DNA of 64,000 nt, taken from NCBI GenBank assembly GCA_037349315.1, contig JBAIAC010000026.1, positions 1,860,001 through 1,924,000 of the forward strand, given 5' to 3'. The notes beneath the pieces are model-generated. The model had not been told where the DNA came from. It worked only from the letters and a program-made list of their open reading frames with translations, and did not search any database. This DNA comes from Chelydra serpentina. Taxonomy: Eukaryota; Chordata; Testudines; Chelydridae. Shown here in pieces: positions 22,401 through 34,400 of the stretch. Position 1 is the first letter of the stretch. Each line of letters opens with the position of its first letter. The position numbers were made by a program, and so were the translations under genes.

Positions 22401-25400
22401 CAGTGTAGTAGCCGTGTTAGTCTGTGTCAGCAAAACGAAAATAAGAAAGAAAAACTTGTAGCACCTTAGAGACTAACAAATTTCTTTCAGCATAAGCTTT
22501 CGTGGGTTAGTACCCACTTCATCGGATGCATGGAATGAAACATACAGTAGACAGATATTTATACAGTCAGAGAAACATGATAAGGTGGAGGTGCATAGAC
22601 CAACCTTAAGAGGCTAATTAATTGAGAGGAACCATAACAGCAGGGGAAGAAAAACCTTTGAAGTGATAAACAAGATGGTCACACGGGTGTGAATGAGGAT
22701 CGTTAATTTAAGGGAAATAGATTCAATTAACGTAATGGCCGAGCCATTCCAAGTCCTTATTTAATCCTGAGGTAAGGCAATCTAGTTTGCATATCAATTC
22801 GAGTTCAACAGTTTCTCTTTGAAGTCTGTTTTTGGAGTTAATCTGTCGCAACACTGCTACCCTCAAGTCTGTCACTGAGTGATTAGGGAGGTTGAAGTGT
22901 TCTCCTACTGGTTTTTGAATGTTATGATTCCTGATGTCAGATTTATGTCCATTTATTCTTTTGCGTAGAGACTGTCCGGTTTGGCCAATGTACATGGCAA
23001 TGGGGCATTGCTGGCGCATGATGGCATATATCACATTGGTAGATGTGCAGGTGAATGAGCCCCTGATGGCATGGCGGATGTGATTAGGCCCTGTGATGGT
23101 ATCACTTGAATCGATATGTGGACAGAGTTGGCATCGGGCTTTGTTGCAAGGATAGGTTCCTGGGTTAGTGTTTTTGTTGTATGGTGTGTGGTTGCTGGTG
23201 AGTATTTGCTTCAGGTTGGGGGGCTGTCTGTAAGCAAGGATTGGTCTGTCCTCCAAGATCTGTGAGAGTGAGGGATCATCTTTTAGGATAGGTTGTAGAT
23301 CTTTGATGATGCGCTGGAGAGGTTTTAGTTGGGGGCTAAAGGTGACGGCTAGTGGTGTTCTGTTATTTTCTTTTTGGGGCCTGTCTTGTAGTAGGTGACT
23401 CCTGGGTACTCTTTTGGCCCTGTCAATCAGTTTTTTCACTTCAGCAGGTGGGTATTGTAGTTTTAAGAATGCTTGATAGAGATCTTGTAGGTGGTTGTCT
23501 CTGTCTGAGGTGTCTAGACACCACTGTGCTAATAAGTGATGGTCACATAAACACCACCCTATACTGGAAACCTACTGACCGCTATACTTACCTACATGCT
23601 TCCAGCTTCCATCCTGGACACACCACACGATCCATTGTTTACAGCCAAGCTCTAAGATACAACCGCATTTGCTCCAATCCCTCAGACAGGATTTTGCTCC
23701 AATCCCTCAGACCAGGATAATGAAGGCCCATTGGTGTCACAGCAGTTCCCAAGGTCCCAGCCAGGAGGGCAAAGCTCCTTCCAGTCCAGCCATCTCTGGT
23801 GCTCTGATCCCCTCCAAAGCCTATTTTTAGGGACCCCAAAAGGGAGTGGGGTGCACAATAGCCCATCCCCTCATTACTTTGACTACTGGTGAGGCTCATT
23901 TTCCAACATACCGATTTTGATCTGTTAATTTCCGATTCTATTCTTCTTGCGTTTCCCAGTCATTACTGTAACAGTCCCTGGGTGGTATCAGCCGTGTGTG
24001 TGTGTGTGTGTGTGTGTGTACACGCACGCGCGCGTGCGTGCGTGCGCAAAAACCCAGTCTGGCAGTCTCTAATGTTTGCTGACTTTTATAAACAATGTCA
24101 TGTAACAGGCCGAGCTGGATTCTGTAACCCTGGACAGTTTAGAGTACAGGCCTCCATGCAATACTTCCCAGCTCTGGCTGCTTCCTCTCCAGGGGCCTTT
24201 CTGATCCAACCTGGGACTTGCAGGGGGTAGAGTTTGTGTCATGTGACGATGGCAAAGCATCGCTAAGCAAGAAACTTCCTTAGAGCCGGGGCAGCAGTCC
24301 TGCCCTAAGGCTGCCATGTGTCTCATTCTGCTTCCCTGCAGGGCTCCTGCCCACAGCCTTCCCCGGCCCCCTCCTGCCTGGCTTCCTGCTGCCAACATTC
24401 TCCAAGTCTCTGGGTAGTGGGGCCAACCCTCCTTGTCCCTCGCCTGGGTCTCTCTCCTCCCTGGGGGTAGCTCCTGCTGTTACCCAGCCTGTGGAGTAGC
24501 ACTCACATGACCCCCGCTGTTTCCATCTGCTGCTCCTCCTAAGTGTGATTCCCTGACAGACAGGCATGGGCAGATGCAGAGCTCCTGTGACTTCAGGGAT
24601 GAATTTAATTCACTGACTTCATGGTGAGTGATGGGGCCCAAGTGTCTGCAGCATCCCCTGCCCTGGCTGTCTTGCTGGGAGGGGTGTTAAACACTAGCTC
24701 TGTTCCTTAGGGATGATGGAAGAGTCAATCCCATGTTTGTTTTCTCCCCAATCTCTCAATAGGTTGTGAGTGACTTTAAGGCTGCAGACCAGGGCAGTGC
24801 CGCCATCCTGCACATCTCAGATGGGTCCTACTACATCCGCGTGGTCGTTTCCCCGGAAGCCGTGCAGATGGCGGAATGGTGGGTTTCACCACGTCTGTCG
24901 ACCCCTGCTGGGGTAACTGTGCATTGCAGCTGCCAGTCAGGTTCTCAGCAGATTTCACTGAAAGTTGGGTTGGGCTAAATCAGTAGCTGGGTGGGAGGCC
25001 TATGTGGAAAGCCCAGGTGCTGCTGGGAGTAACTTATCTACTGTCTAGCACGATGCCTGGAGATGCCGTGGTGCAAACTGTGCTGCCTTTGAGTGGAGAT
25101 TTCAGCTGAGGTCCTGCTTATTTGGAATCGTTAAAGGTCCAGTGGCACTGTACACGAGTCATAGTTTGGCCAGGACACCAGGCTAATGGTAACTTTGGGG
25201 GGTTCCATTCTGCCTCTCGAACTTCCCTCTGCGGTTTCAGTTGGATCTGGTGTCCTTCACCTCCTCTCCCAAACAGTCTGTGTAGGGCTGCTGTATGTGC
25301 CACCCCCAGCGTGGGTAAAGGGATTATATTGGTCTCTAACCCTCCTTGGGACTCTGCTGACAACAAGCTGGTATGAGGTGTAAGGGGCTGTGTTCATTTT

Positions 25401-28400
25401 GCTCAGCACAAGGTTTGAAAGTTGCCCCATTCTCCAATTTCATTTTCAAAAGCAGAATTAAAATTTTTGTGTGAGAAACATTTGGGAATTGGACAATTAG
25501 GAAAACCAACGAAAGGAAAACACTTCTGCCATTTCTGCAATCTTGCTTTTCTACTTATCCACTAGCTCTAAGCTTAATGTCTGTCTGTTGGTGGAAGAGA
25601 AGACATGGGCAGCAAACGTCGTCCTGATGTTCTCAGTGTCTCGCTTCCAGAGACAGACATTGCCCCTCATGATCATTTTCCGAGCCGGGGGGTTCCTCCC
25701 AGTTAGAGAACTAGGTGTTCGTACCAGAAATACTCACATCCCCAGCCGGCAGAAGAGCTCTGTGAGCATCTGTGAAATTAAGTGAACATTTATGAGCCTC
25801 CTGTTAGCAGCCTTAGTCCGAAATACACCCATCAGAGCGAGTGGTGCTTCTGAGGCTCCGCTGGAGTGTCCCTTGCTGTCTCCCAACGGGGTTTCACCCG
25901 TAGTTCCCATTCTCACAGTTGAGGGAGTCTCCCACTGACATCTGTCTCCCAATCCCGCCTTTCCTGCAATCTCCTCTCAGGGAGGCAGTAGCATCCAGTC
26001 GCTAGGCATCGGAGTCACAAGATTTGAGTTCTGGTTCCAGTTCCATCACTGTGTCCTGGGGCAGGTCACTTCCCCTCTGAGCCTTCATCTCCTCATCTGT
26101 AAAATGGGGATAATAGCAGCCTTGGTAAAGGGGTGTGAGAGCAAGGCAGGAAAAGCTTTATGTAAGCGCGAAGGATGATTGCTCCTGTGACACTGGGTGT
26201 TGCCTGGCTATGTAAGTGCAGCTGTGTGCTGGACATTAGCTAACAGCACTGGGACAAACCACAGGTTTGTGTTAGGATCAGACTGGAGTCTACCACTGTG
26301 GCTTAGCCTGAACTCCTCAGTCATGCAGGCAGAAATTCGTCCCTTGCTGATATAAAGCAGCAGTTCTGCAGCATTCTGCCTCTCGCATCATCAGCCAGTG
26401 GCAGCCAGTTCTGTGTCCCGACTGTTTCTGAAGATGGATCCCTGCTCAGTCTCACTCTTTCTAGGCATGCAGCAGGCTGAGCTCTGCAGCAGTGACTGTT
26501 GGAAAACTCTTGGGAGCAAAGCCTCGTGTTCCGAACACGGGACTGGAACATGTACATTTTAATCCTGACTCCACCACTGAGTCGTGCCATGGCCTTGAGC
26601 CAAGTTACTTAGCCTGTCTACCTCAGCTTCCCCATTAAAGGTGGGTATATATTATAATTCCCCATTTTACAGATGGGAAAAGTGCCGTGCCTATTGTCAG
26701 TAGCGGAGTCACGAAAAGCATGCAGGCCACGCAGCTCTTAGCACTTGGGATCGCTTTGTTTGATCCCCCGCACAGGCCGATTTCTAACAGCGCCGCTGAG
26801 ATGGAGCAGCGGTTCTAGAGTCCTCTCGCAGGCCAACACCTGACTGCTCATGCACTCACAAACTTGTTTTGCTGATCTCTGTTTCCTAGTGTTCAACTGC
26901 AGTCCGGGTTCTCCAATATCATTGGCAGGATTATCATCTTGCAGAAATACATGGTGTGCTTCCAGGAGGAGACCAAAGCGGTAAGGCTCTGTCTATCTCA
27001 GCGACCTGTCTCCACCAACTGATGGGGGTCATACTCTAGGGCTGACCCTGTGCCCTGCTCTCTGGATACACTAATGCTCTTGGATCCCGCTGAGATGCCT
27101 TGTGTTGGACAGGCAGCTGCCCTCACCAAAGGCCCAGAATCAAGCGTAAGCTGGGCGTAGCTTCCCTTGTGCAGCTGGAAACCGTTTGGCTCACTTGGTT
27201 GTGTGGCTGAGGTGTTCAGCAAATGTTACAATGTTGTGACGGGTTCACTCCGGGTTGCCATCTGGAATGGGGTACCACTGAGCCCGCCTGACCACCAGCC
27301 TGGGCTCCCTTTACATTGTACTGCTGTGACAAGCTCTCAAGCCCCCTCCAGCATGCAGGTACGGATACACCCAACTGCAGCACTCCACACACGGGTTCTT
27401 TAACCAGCCCCTGCATGGGAAGGCGAAGCTAAGGCACCTCCCAGTTCCTAAGGAACGCACTGGCGTGCCAGGGTGTGTCAGACCTGATGGCAAAATACCG
27501 AGAAGGAGAATGCTTGGGGGAAGGAGGGGATTTTGAGGAGGGGAATTGAGCTATCTGGGAAAGGAATGGAATCTGGACCCTCAAGGGAAGGAACATGGGC
27601 CTCTCCACACATCCCCACACAGCCTGTGATTCACCCCATTTCGCAACAGAAACGAATGGTGCACTTGTAAACTCTGCTCAAGCAACACGTTGAGTGACCC
27701 CAGTAGCTGCTGCCTGCCAGGGCCTCCAGCTGCGTTTACAAGGCTTAACCCTTGCTTTGGGCTGGAGAGTGGAGCTGGTGCTTTAAGCCAGGACTGTTTT
27801 TGCCTAGGAGCACTAGGTGGAGCTCCAGAACTAGTGCCTCCAATGCAGCCCCTGCGCAGGCAGGTGGATGGTGTGGGCTTTCCCGGTATGACCTCTCCTG
27901 AAGGGCTGGTGCTCCTTCGCTAGGGAACCAGCTCCTAGCTGTGTGATCAACAACGGCCTCTGCTCTCTGGGCACGCAGGCAGGCAGCCTCCTGATATTTC
28001 ATGGCCTGCTGGGCCTCCTCTTCCGGCTTGCTCTGGGCAGCCAGCCTTGTGAGGCTTACTGAACTGATGGGTGATGTACTGCAGAGAGCTCCTCTCCACC
28101 ACTCCCCCTGCCCCCTGAGTGTCTTCCTCCTGAAGGGTCCCCCACCTCCCCAAGGGAATACAGCCCCCCTCAGCTCCCTGTCCTTCAGCAGCAGGCTCTT
28201 CCTTGGGCCTGGCTCGGCAGCACACTCCTGACACTCTGGCTCTGCCTTTCAGCCGGGGCTCGCCTCACATGGTGCCTCTAGTCCTACACCCCACCCCGCT
28301 ACCTTGTGTGGTCAGCACCTGGGCACTGCAGCCCTGCGTTGCCTCTCCCCAGGCTACCTCCAGGTCTTCAGGCCCATGCCTGCTCCTGGTCTGGGTCTTT

Positions 28401-31400
28401 GCTGCCCAGATGTCTTGTTTGCAGCACAGTGGGCCACGCCTGCCATGGGTCCCTGGGGCCTGACAAACATCTCTTATGCAAAACAGCCTCTGCTGACATG
28501 CCAGGATGCAAATGAGGCCCTCCCATGCCCCCGGGGCGGGCATGGGGACAGTTTGTTGTGGATGCACCACCTGGGTATGGAATATTCTGGAGGGTGTGGG
28601 ATGGAGATGGGAGTACAGCCCCCAGTTGCTGACCGTTCTGGATGGGAGTTGGGGCTTCCTCACGTAGAATGGTCTGGGGCGCCACCTGGGCACAGAGAGT
28701 CCTGGAAAGGGCGAGGGGGGTGGAGGGCATGGCAACGCAGCATGTCTGATATGGAATGGGCCTCGATGGGGTGTGGAGAGACAGTGGCGGCCCGTCAGTG
28801 TGTTACATTATCGATGGATGTAGAAAAGAGCCAGTGAGTATCACATTTGGGATGAGGAGTCAGCATAGATCATTATGGATGCGGTGGGATGAGGCATGGA
28901 ACATGGGATGGGGGGTAGTGGCACATGGGAGAAGGGGGGTGGGATGGGGCATGGGATGGGTGGGCGGGGGCATGTCACATGGGGATTGGGGGGAAGGATG
29001 GGCAGGTGGGGGTTGGTATGTGCGGGATTGAGGGGAGCCCTTCGTCTGTTTTACAGGAATTTTTTGTCCACTCCAGACCTGGGGGACGGGGTACCTGGGA
29101 GGGGTGAGATCTCTGGGGAGGTCTGCGCCCCGGTGTCGCGGGAGCCTGACCCCAAGCTCCCCATGCACACCCAGGCCTTGCTTGGTGGGATGAAAGGCGA
29201 GGGTCCAGTGACTCAGGGTAGGGGCAGTGCCAGGCTCTGGAGAAGTGCCCCTCAGAAAATGTGGGTTTTGTGAGGGGAGGGAGGATGTGGTGGCTGGAGG
29301 AAGCAGGCACTCTCAATCCCATTACAGCCTCAGTTCCTTGGCGCCTGTGTCACACCGCCCGTCCCATGGGGCTGACTGTTCTCATTCCTGCTGAGGTGAC
29401 TGCTTGTCCCCTGCTCCTCTGCTTGCAGCTCGAGCTTTCCCAGAATCATTTTCAGCAGTTGCCCAAGAACTTTCTGGGCACTCCTTGGCCTGTCCCCCGT
29501 GGGGTCCGTCCCTCAGCAAGGGGCTAGCCAGGGAGCGCACCAGCCTGGCTTGCCAAACCGGCCTGAGGCTTAGGGTGACCAGACCGCAAGTGTGAAAAAT
29601 TGGGACAGGGGTGGGGGGTAATAGGCACCTATATAAGAGAGAGCCCCAAATACTGGGACTGTCTCTATAAAATCGGGACATCTGGTCCCCTTCCTGAGGC
29701 TGGAGTGGGCCCTGCCCTGGAGAGGGAGCCGCTCTGCAGAGGGCTAGGCTGTACCTGGACGGGGCAGACGGGGACGGGCAGTGCTCAGAGGTTTGCTGTG
29801 ACTTGAGCCTGAGCAGCCCAATCCTTTCACACTCCAAAAAAATGTGGCTGCCCCAGCTAGAGCCGAGGGGGGAGGGGTACGTGGATGTGTTTGCTTGCAG
29901 TATGTTATTCAGCCACTAGTGTCAGGTGTGTGTGGTTGGTTGTGGTACATGTATTCAGACACTAGATTTGTGTGTGTGTGTGCATGTTATTTAGACACTG
30001 AGGTGTGTGTCAGCTTGCAGTACATTATTCAGGCACTGGGATTTGTGTCTTTGCGGTACACTATTCAGATAGGGGGGGGGGGGGGTTAGCTTGCAGTGTG
30101 TTATTCAGCCACTAGAGGTCTCTGTGCCATCGGGCGCTGTAGCCAGGCTGTGCCCCCTGGCAACCAGGCCGGAGGTGGCTGGGCCTGGGCTGGGGACGCC
30201 CACCCACCTGGAGCGGTTTCCTTTAACGCCCGCTGGGGCAGGCTGTTACCCCACATAGCCGGGGGGAGCCCCAGAGAGGCCTGAGGCGAGAGGGCCCCGT
30301 TCCCCTCTCCTGCTCCCTCCAGCCTGCGACCTGCGGCTGCCAGGGCCCCCCTGCCCTTCGCGCACCCCTCATTGGCTGAGGGGCCTGGTGGAGACTCCCC
30401 TTGCTCACTGGGCCCTTGCCCTCCAGTGCCCGGGGAGGGGAGGGGGAGCCCGGAGCGTGCGCCCCGCGCCTGACACTGCCTGTCCGTCCCTTCCAGGAGG
30501 AGTGTGAGTTCTACCTGGCCGTCCGTCAGTTCATCGTGTTGCCCTTGCAGAGGCAGAGGATGGAGGCGCTGAACTGGTGAGGCTTCTGCTGGTGCAGCCC
30601 CCTTGCTGAGTTTGCAACTAAGGATGGGGGCCCCATGGGGATCCCACACCCTCAAGGCAAAGCCAAGGATTGCAAACGGTGCCTCCACTGGCCTGGCTGG
30701 GCACGGGGATGATGCCAGAAAGACCCCGGTATCGCACCCTCCAACTTTTAATTTGATCACCCCCACCCCTCCTCTCTAGGAGCTTGTGGGGTTAGCAGCT
30801 CCCCCCTCCCCGCCGGGGGAGAAGGAAGCCAGAGGGGTTGTGCAGCTCTCCGTGCCCTGGGGTGAGAGCTACAGGGGAAGGGGCTAGGCCTCTTGCTTGT
30901 GCTGCAGCACATCCAGCAGCTCTGACTGACTCTCTTCTGCCCCTGCCCGCAGGACACAGGGACTGGGGAAGGGCAGCCGATAGCTGGGGATTTCCCTGCA
31001 GGCCTGTCACAGGGGCAGAAAACCACCTTCTGTGTGGGAACTGCATAGAGTTGGTGGGGCTGGGATCCCATCTGCCTCTTTACCCCTCTGAGGCCCTGTG
31101 GCAGCATCCCTCACTCAGTCTGCATGCAGCTCATGGCATGGCCGTTTCTGGCGAATTTATGGGGAATTTATACCTTTTGGGGATCTCGGCCCTAATGCCC
31201 AGTGTCCCTTTGCAGTCCCTCAAATACTTGGAGTCAGACTTGAGTTGGGTTTTTTTTTAACTTCCTCTGCAGCATGAGAAGTGGGAATCATCTGGTCATA
31301 TCTCACTTAATCAATCCCCTGCCATTGCCGGGGCCTCAGATATTGATGTGCCTGGGTCCCTCCTGTTCTCTGCCTGTGGCCCCCAGTAGTTTAGTCTCCT

Positions 31401-34400
31401 GAGGACTGTAGTACTTTGGTGTAATTATGGTTGTTGGATTTACTGTGCAAGTGGCAGGTTGTGTTGGTGGCCTATGATAGAGGAGAGATGGGACTAGTCA
31501 CTAAATGATGGTCCCCTCTGGCTTTGAACTCCAAAACACGATGATTTTTGTACCCTGCTGGCAATATGTGATGGGCCCGTCCATAGCTTGTTAGTCCCTG
31601 CCCTGAAGAGCTATCTCTTACTCTGTGGCTGTACAGTGCCTAGCCCAATAGGGCTCTGATCTCAGTTAATAGGCGCCGACTCCATGGGTGCTCCAGGGCT
31701 GGAGCACCCACGGGGAAAAATTGGTGGGTGTTCAGCACCCACCGGCAGCTCCCCGCCAACCCCCCCGCACCGCACGCCTGGGGCGGCACCTTGGGGGAAG
31801 GGTATGGGGCGGAGGCGGAGCCAGGCCCTCCGTCTCCTCCTCATACCCCTCCCTGGAGGCGCCGCCGACCAGCTGGAGCCAGGAAAAGCGGCTTCCGCTT
31901 GGCGTCCGGCGGAGCCTCGGAGAGGCTGAGATGGAGAGGTGAGCTGGCCGCAGCGGGGCTGGCAGGGAGCTGCCAGGCCCAGTGGGTGCTCTGCTACTTC
32001 TTCTCCCCCTCCCCCCCCCCCTTCAACTTGCAAGCCAGGGGGAATGCAGCGTGCCCGGGGGAGGGGGTGGGGATTTGGGGAAGGGGCAGGGCCGGGGGCA
32101 TGAGCACCCACCAGCGCCGAGTTGGGTTCTCTATTGCGAGCTCCTGCCCAAGAGGCTAAAATCGCCTTGCTCTCTATTTGGGACCAAAAATCATAACTGA
32201 ATCTTAAAACTCATGATTTTATAGAGTCATAGAAATGGGCTGGGAGGGACTTCAAGGGGGTCACCTAGGCCAGCCCCCTGCGCTGAGGCAGGACCAAGCA
32301 AACCCAGACCAGCCCTGACATGGGTTTGTCCAACCTGTTCTTAAACCTCCAGCGACAGGGATTGCACAGCCTCCCTTGGGCATATTGCAGAACTTAACTA
32401 CCCTGAGAGTTAGAAAGTTTTTCTATCTAACCTACATCTCCCTGGCTGCAGATTAAGCCTATTACTTCAGTGGGCATGGAGAGCAATTGATCACCGTCCT
32501 CTTTATAACATTCCTTAACATTGTGAAGACTGTAATGAGGGCCTCACTCAGTCTTTTCTCCAGGCTAAACATGCCCAATTGTTTTAACCTTTCCTCACAG
32601 GCCAGGTGTTCTAACCCTTCTGGGCTGTCTGACTCATGGTTTTTGACCCGCAGGGCTGGCCATTCTGTGCTCCCTGCAGAACTCCTTAGTACTTCTCTGG
32701 CCCAGCTGCTTGGGCACTGCAGAGGTTGAAAGCATGTAGTCAGTCATTGGGGCTTTCACTAGACCCCTGTGTGATGGCTATGCCCCGTGTCCCTGTTTTT
32801 CCCTGGAGGCTGGGGGCTCTCTGAAGCTCTAAACTGCTGTTCTCCTGCTGCCTTTAATCACATCACCCTTGGAGGAACTGCAGAATCTGCCAGAGGGAGA
32901 TACTGTGCCAAGTTAGTTGTGTCTGTCTTTGTGACCATCCCCCGTGTTCCAGCTCATCTGCTCTTTCGGGGAGGCGATGAGGGAAGGGGGAGATGAAGCC
33001 TTCAAGGAAATAACGCTGCTTACTACAGCGAGGGCAGCGCCTTGTGTGGGCGTGGGGGGTAGGCTGCTGCACCAGTAATCAAGACTCTTTATTGTTCCAG
33101 TAATCAGGAGCCCTCGATCCTCCAGAAGATCAAGGAACTGTGGCAGTGAGTACATGGCCCAGTTATGGCACCATTTTCCCGACTTGCCGAGATCTGTGCT
33201 AGATCAGGGCATGGGTAGTGCTGACTAGTGAAAGGAGGTGCATGTTTACACAGCTCGCAGTGTGCGGGACTCCTGTGTCACGGCTGTGATTGAGCTTAGC
33301 ACGAGTCACCAAAAAAAGCTGCTTTTCGTGGCTTAGTGTGTTCATGGTTGGGATGAGATGTTGGGGTGTGAGCCCTCATGCTTCAGGGCGTGAGGAAACT
33401 TCCCCTACTGGCCACGGAATCCTCCTGAGTGAGCAGTGGCTCGGGGGGGTAGAGGGACCATTGCCTTGCTTGTGAATGGCTCCCTTAGTGCGTAGGAAGG
33501 CAGCTCCGGCTCTGCTGAGACCCTGCCTTACAACTTCCACTGCTCGCCTCCTGAAGAGCAGCACGCTTCCCGCTTCATACCCCCTGCAGAGGGAGTTGGG
33601 CTGAAACAATAGGGTTAGCTCCCCCGGGTCTCAGTGCAAGCGTCGCACGCGGACATTCCCGGAAAGGCCCGTCTCCCCAAAGAAGTGCAGCAAATGGGTA
33701 TAGTGAGCCGCTGGCGTGACGTTGCTCAGGTATCCGAGAGAGGCCAGGGGCTGGCTGATTCCCACAGGGGCTCGGTCTTGGGGCACTCCCCCTGGCTCTG
33801 GTCGCCCTGTTAGGATGGGGGGGGCACTGCATGAGCTTTGTAAGGTTTTCTGTCAGGTGCTGGGCAGGGACGATGTCTGGAGCCTGACCCTGGGATCTGT
33901 GTTGTTTGACTGTTGCAGGAGAGGCTTCACCCTGAAGACGGTTTCCTCCTCAGGTACGGTGGGCACAGTGACGGGAAAGGCCAGGGGTGGGGGGTGTTGC
34001 TGACCTGTGTGAAATGAGTTGGTGGATCTCAGTTCTCAGTCCACCTTACACAGACCTCTGCCACGATGGCACTAACTGCCCGCCTCGTCGGCTGTCCCAG
34101 CAAGGAGTTGGATGTGGTTTGAAGACACCTGCGCTCCGGAGCCGTCTGCTCTGGGCGGGGCTGAGGTGCGCTGGCGGAATGGCATGGGCAGTGCGCCCTG
34201 ACACTGCCAGGGCTCTTGGTGGATAAACAGGACTGAGGGCTTTGGTGCAGCTACTAAACCCACTGAAAATACGGAGCCCGGGATCCTTGCTGCAGTCAGA
34301 GAACCACTCTGGAGCAAAGGGCTGTAAACCCAGCCGGGCCAGCGGGACGCCCTTAGTCTTCACTAAGCGCGGGGAGTTCGGCCTGAGGATTTGCTGGCCA

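Larger units (their letters stand above)
22397..23720 (-). mobile_element. Penelope-like retroelement, 5' part inverted
   Basis: Penelope-like elements encode a reverse transcriptase fused to a GIY-YIG endonuclease. From 23,520 down to 22,397 the element reads on the minus strand: the end of RT (CLDTSDRDNHLQDLYQAFLKL), the linker, GIY-YIG, 3' UTR and a terminus with a hammerhead-like core. The next upstream RT segment (23,540-23,695) is on the plus strand instead. Thus the 5' portion is inverted at about 23,525. It lies in ACD intron 3. Confidence 0.85.
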
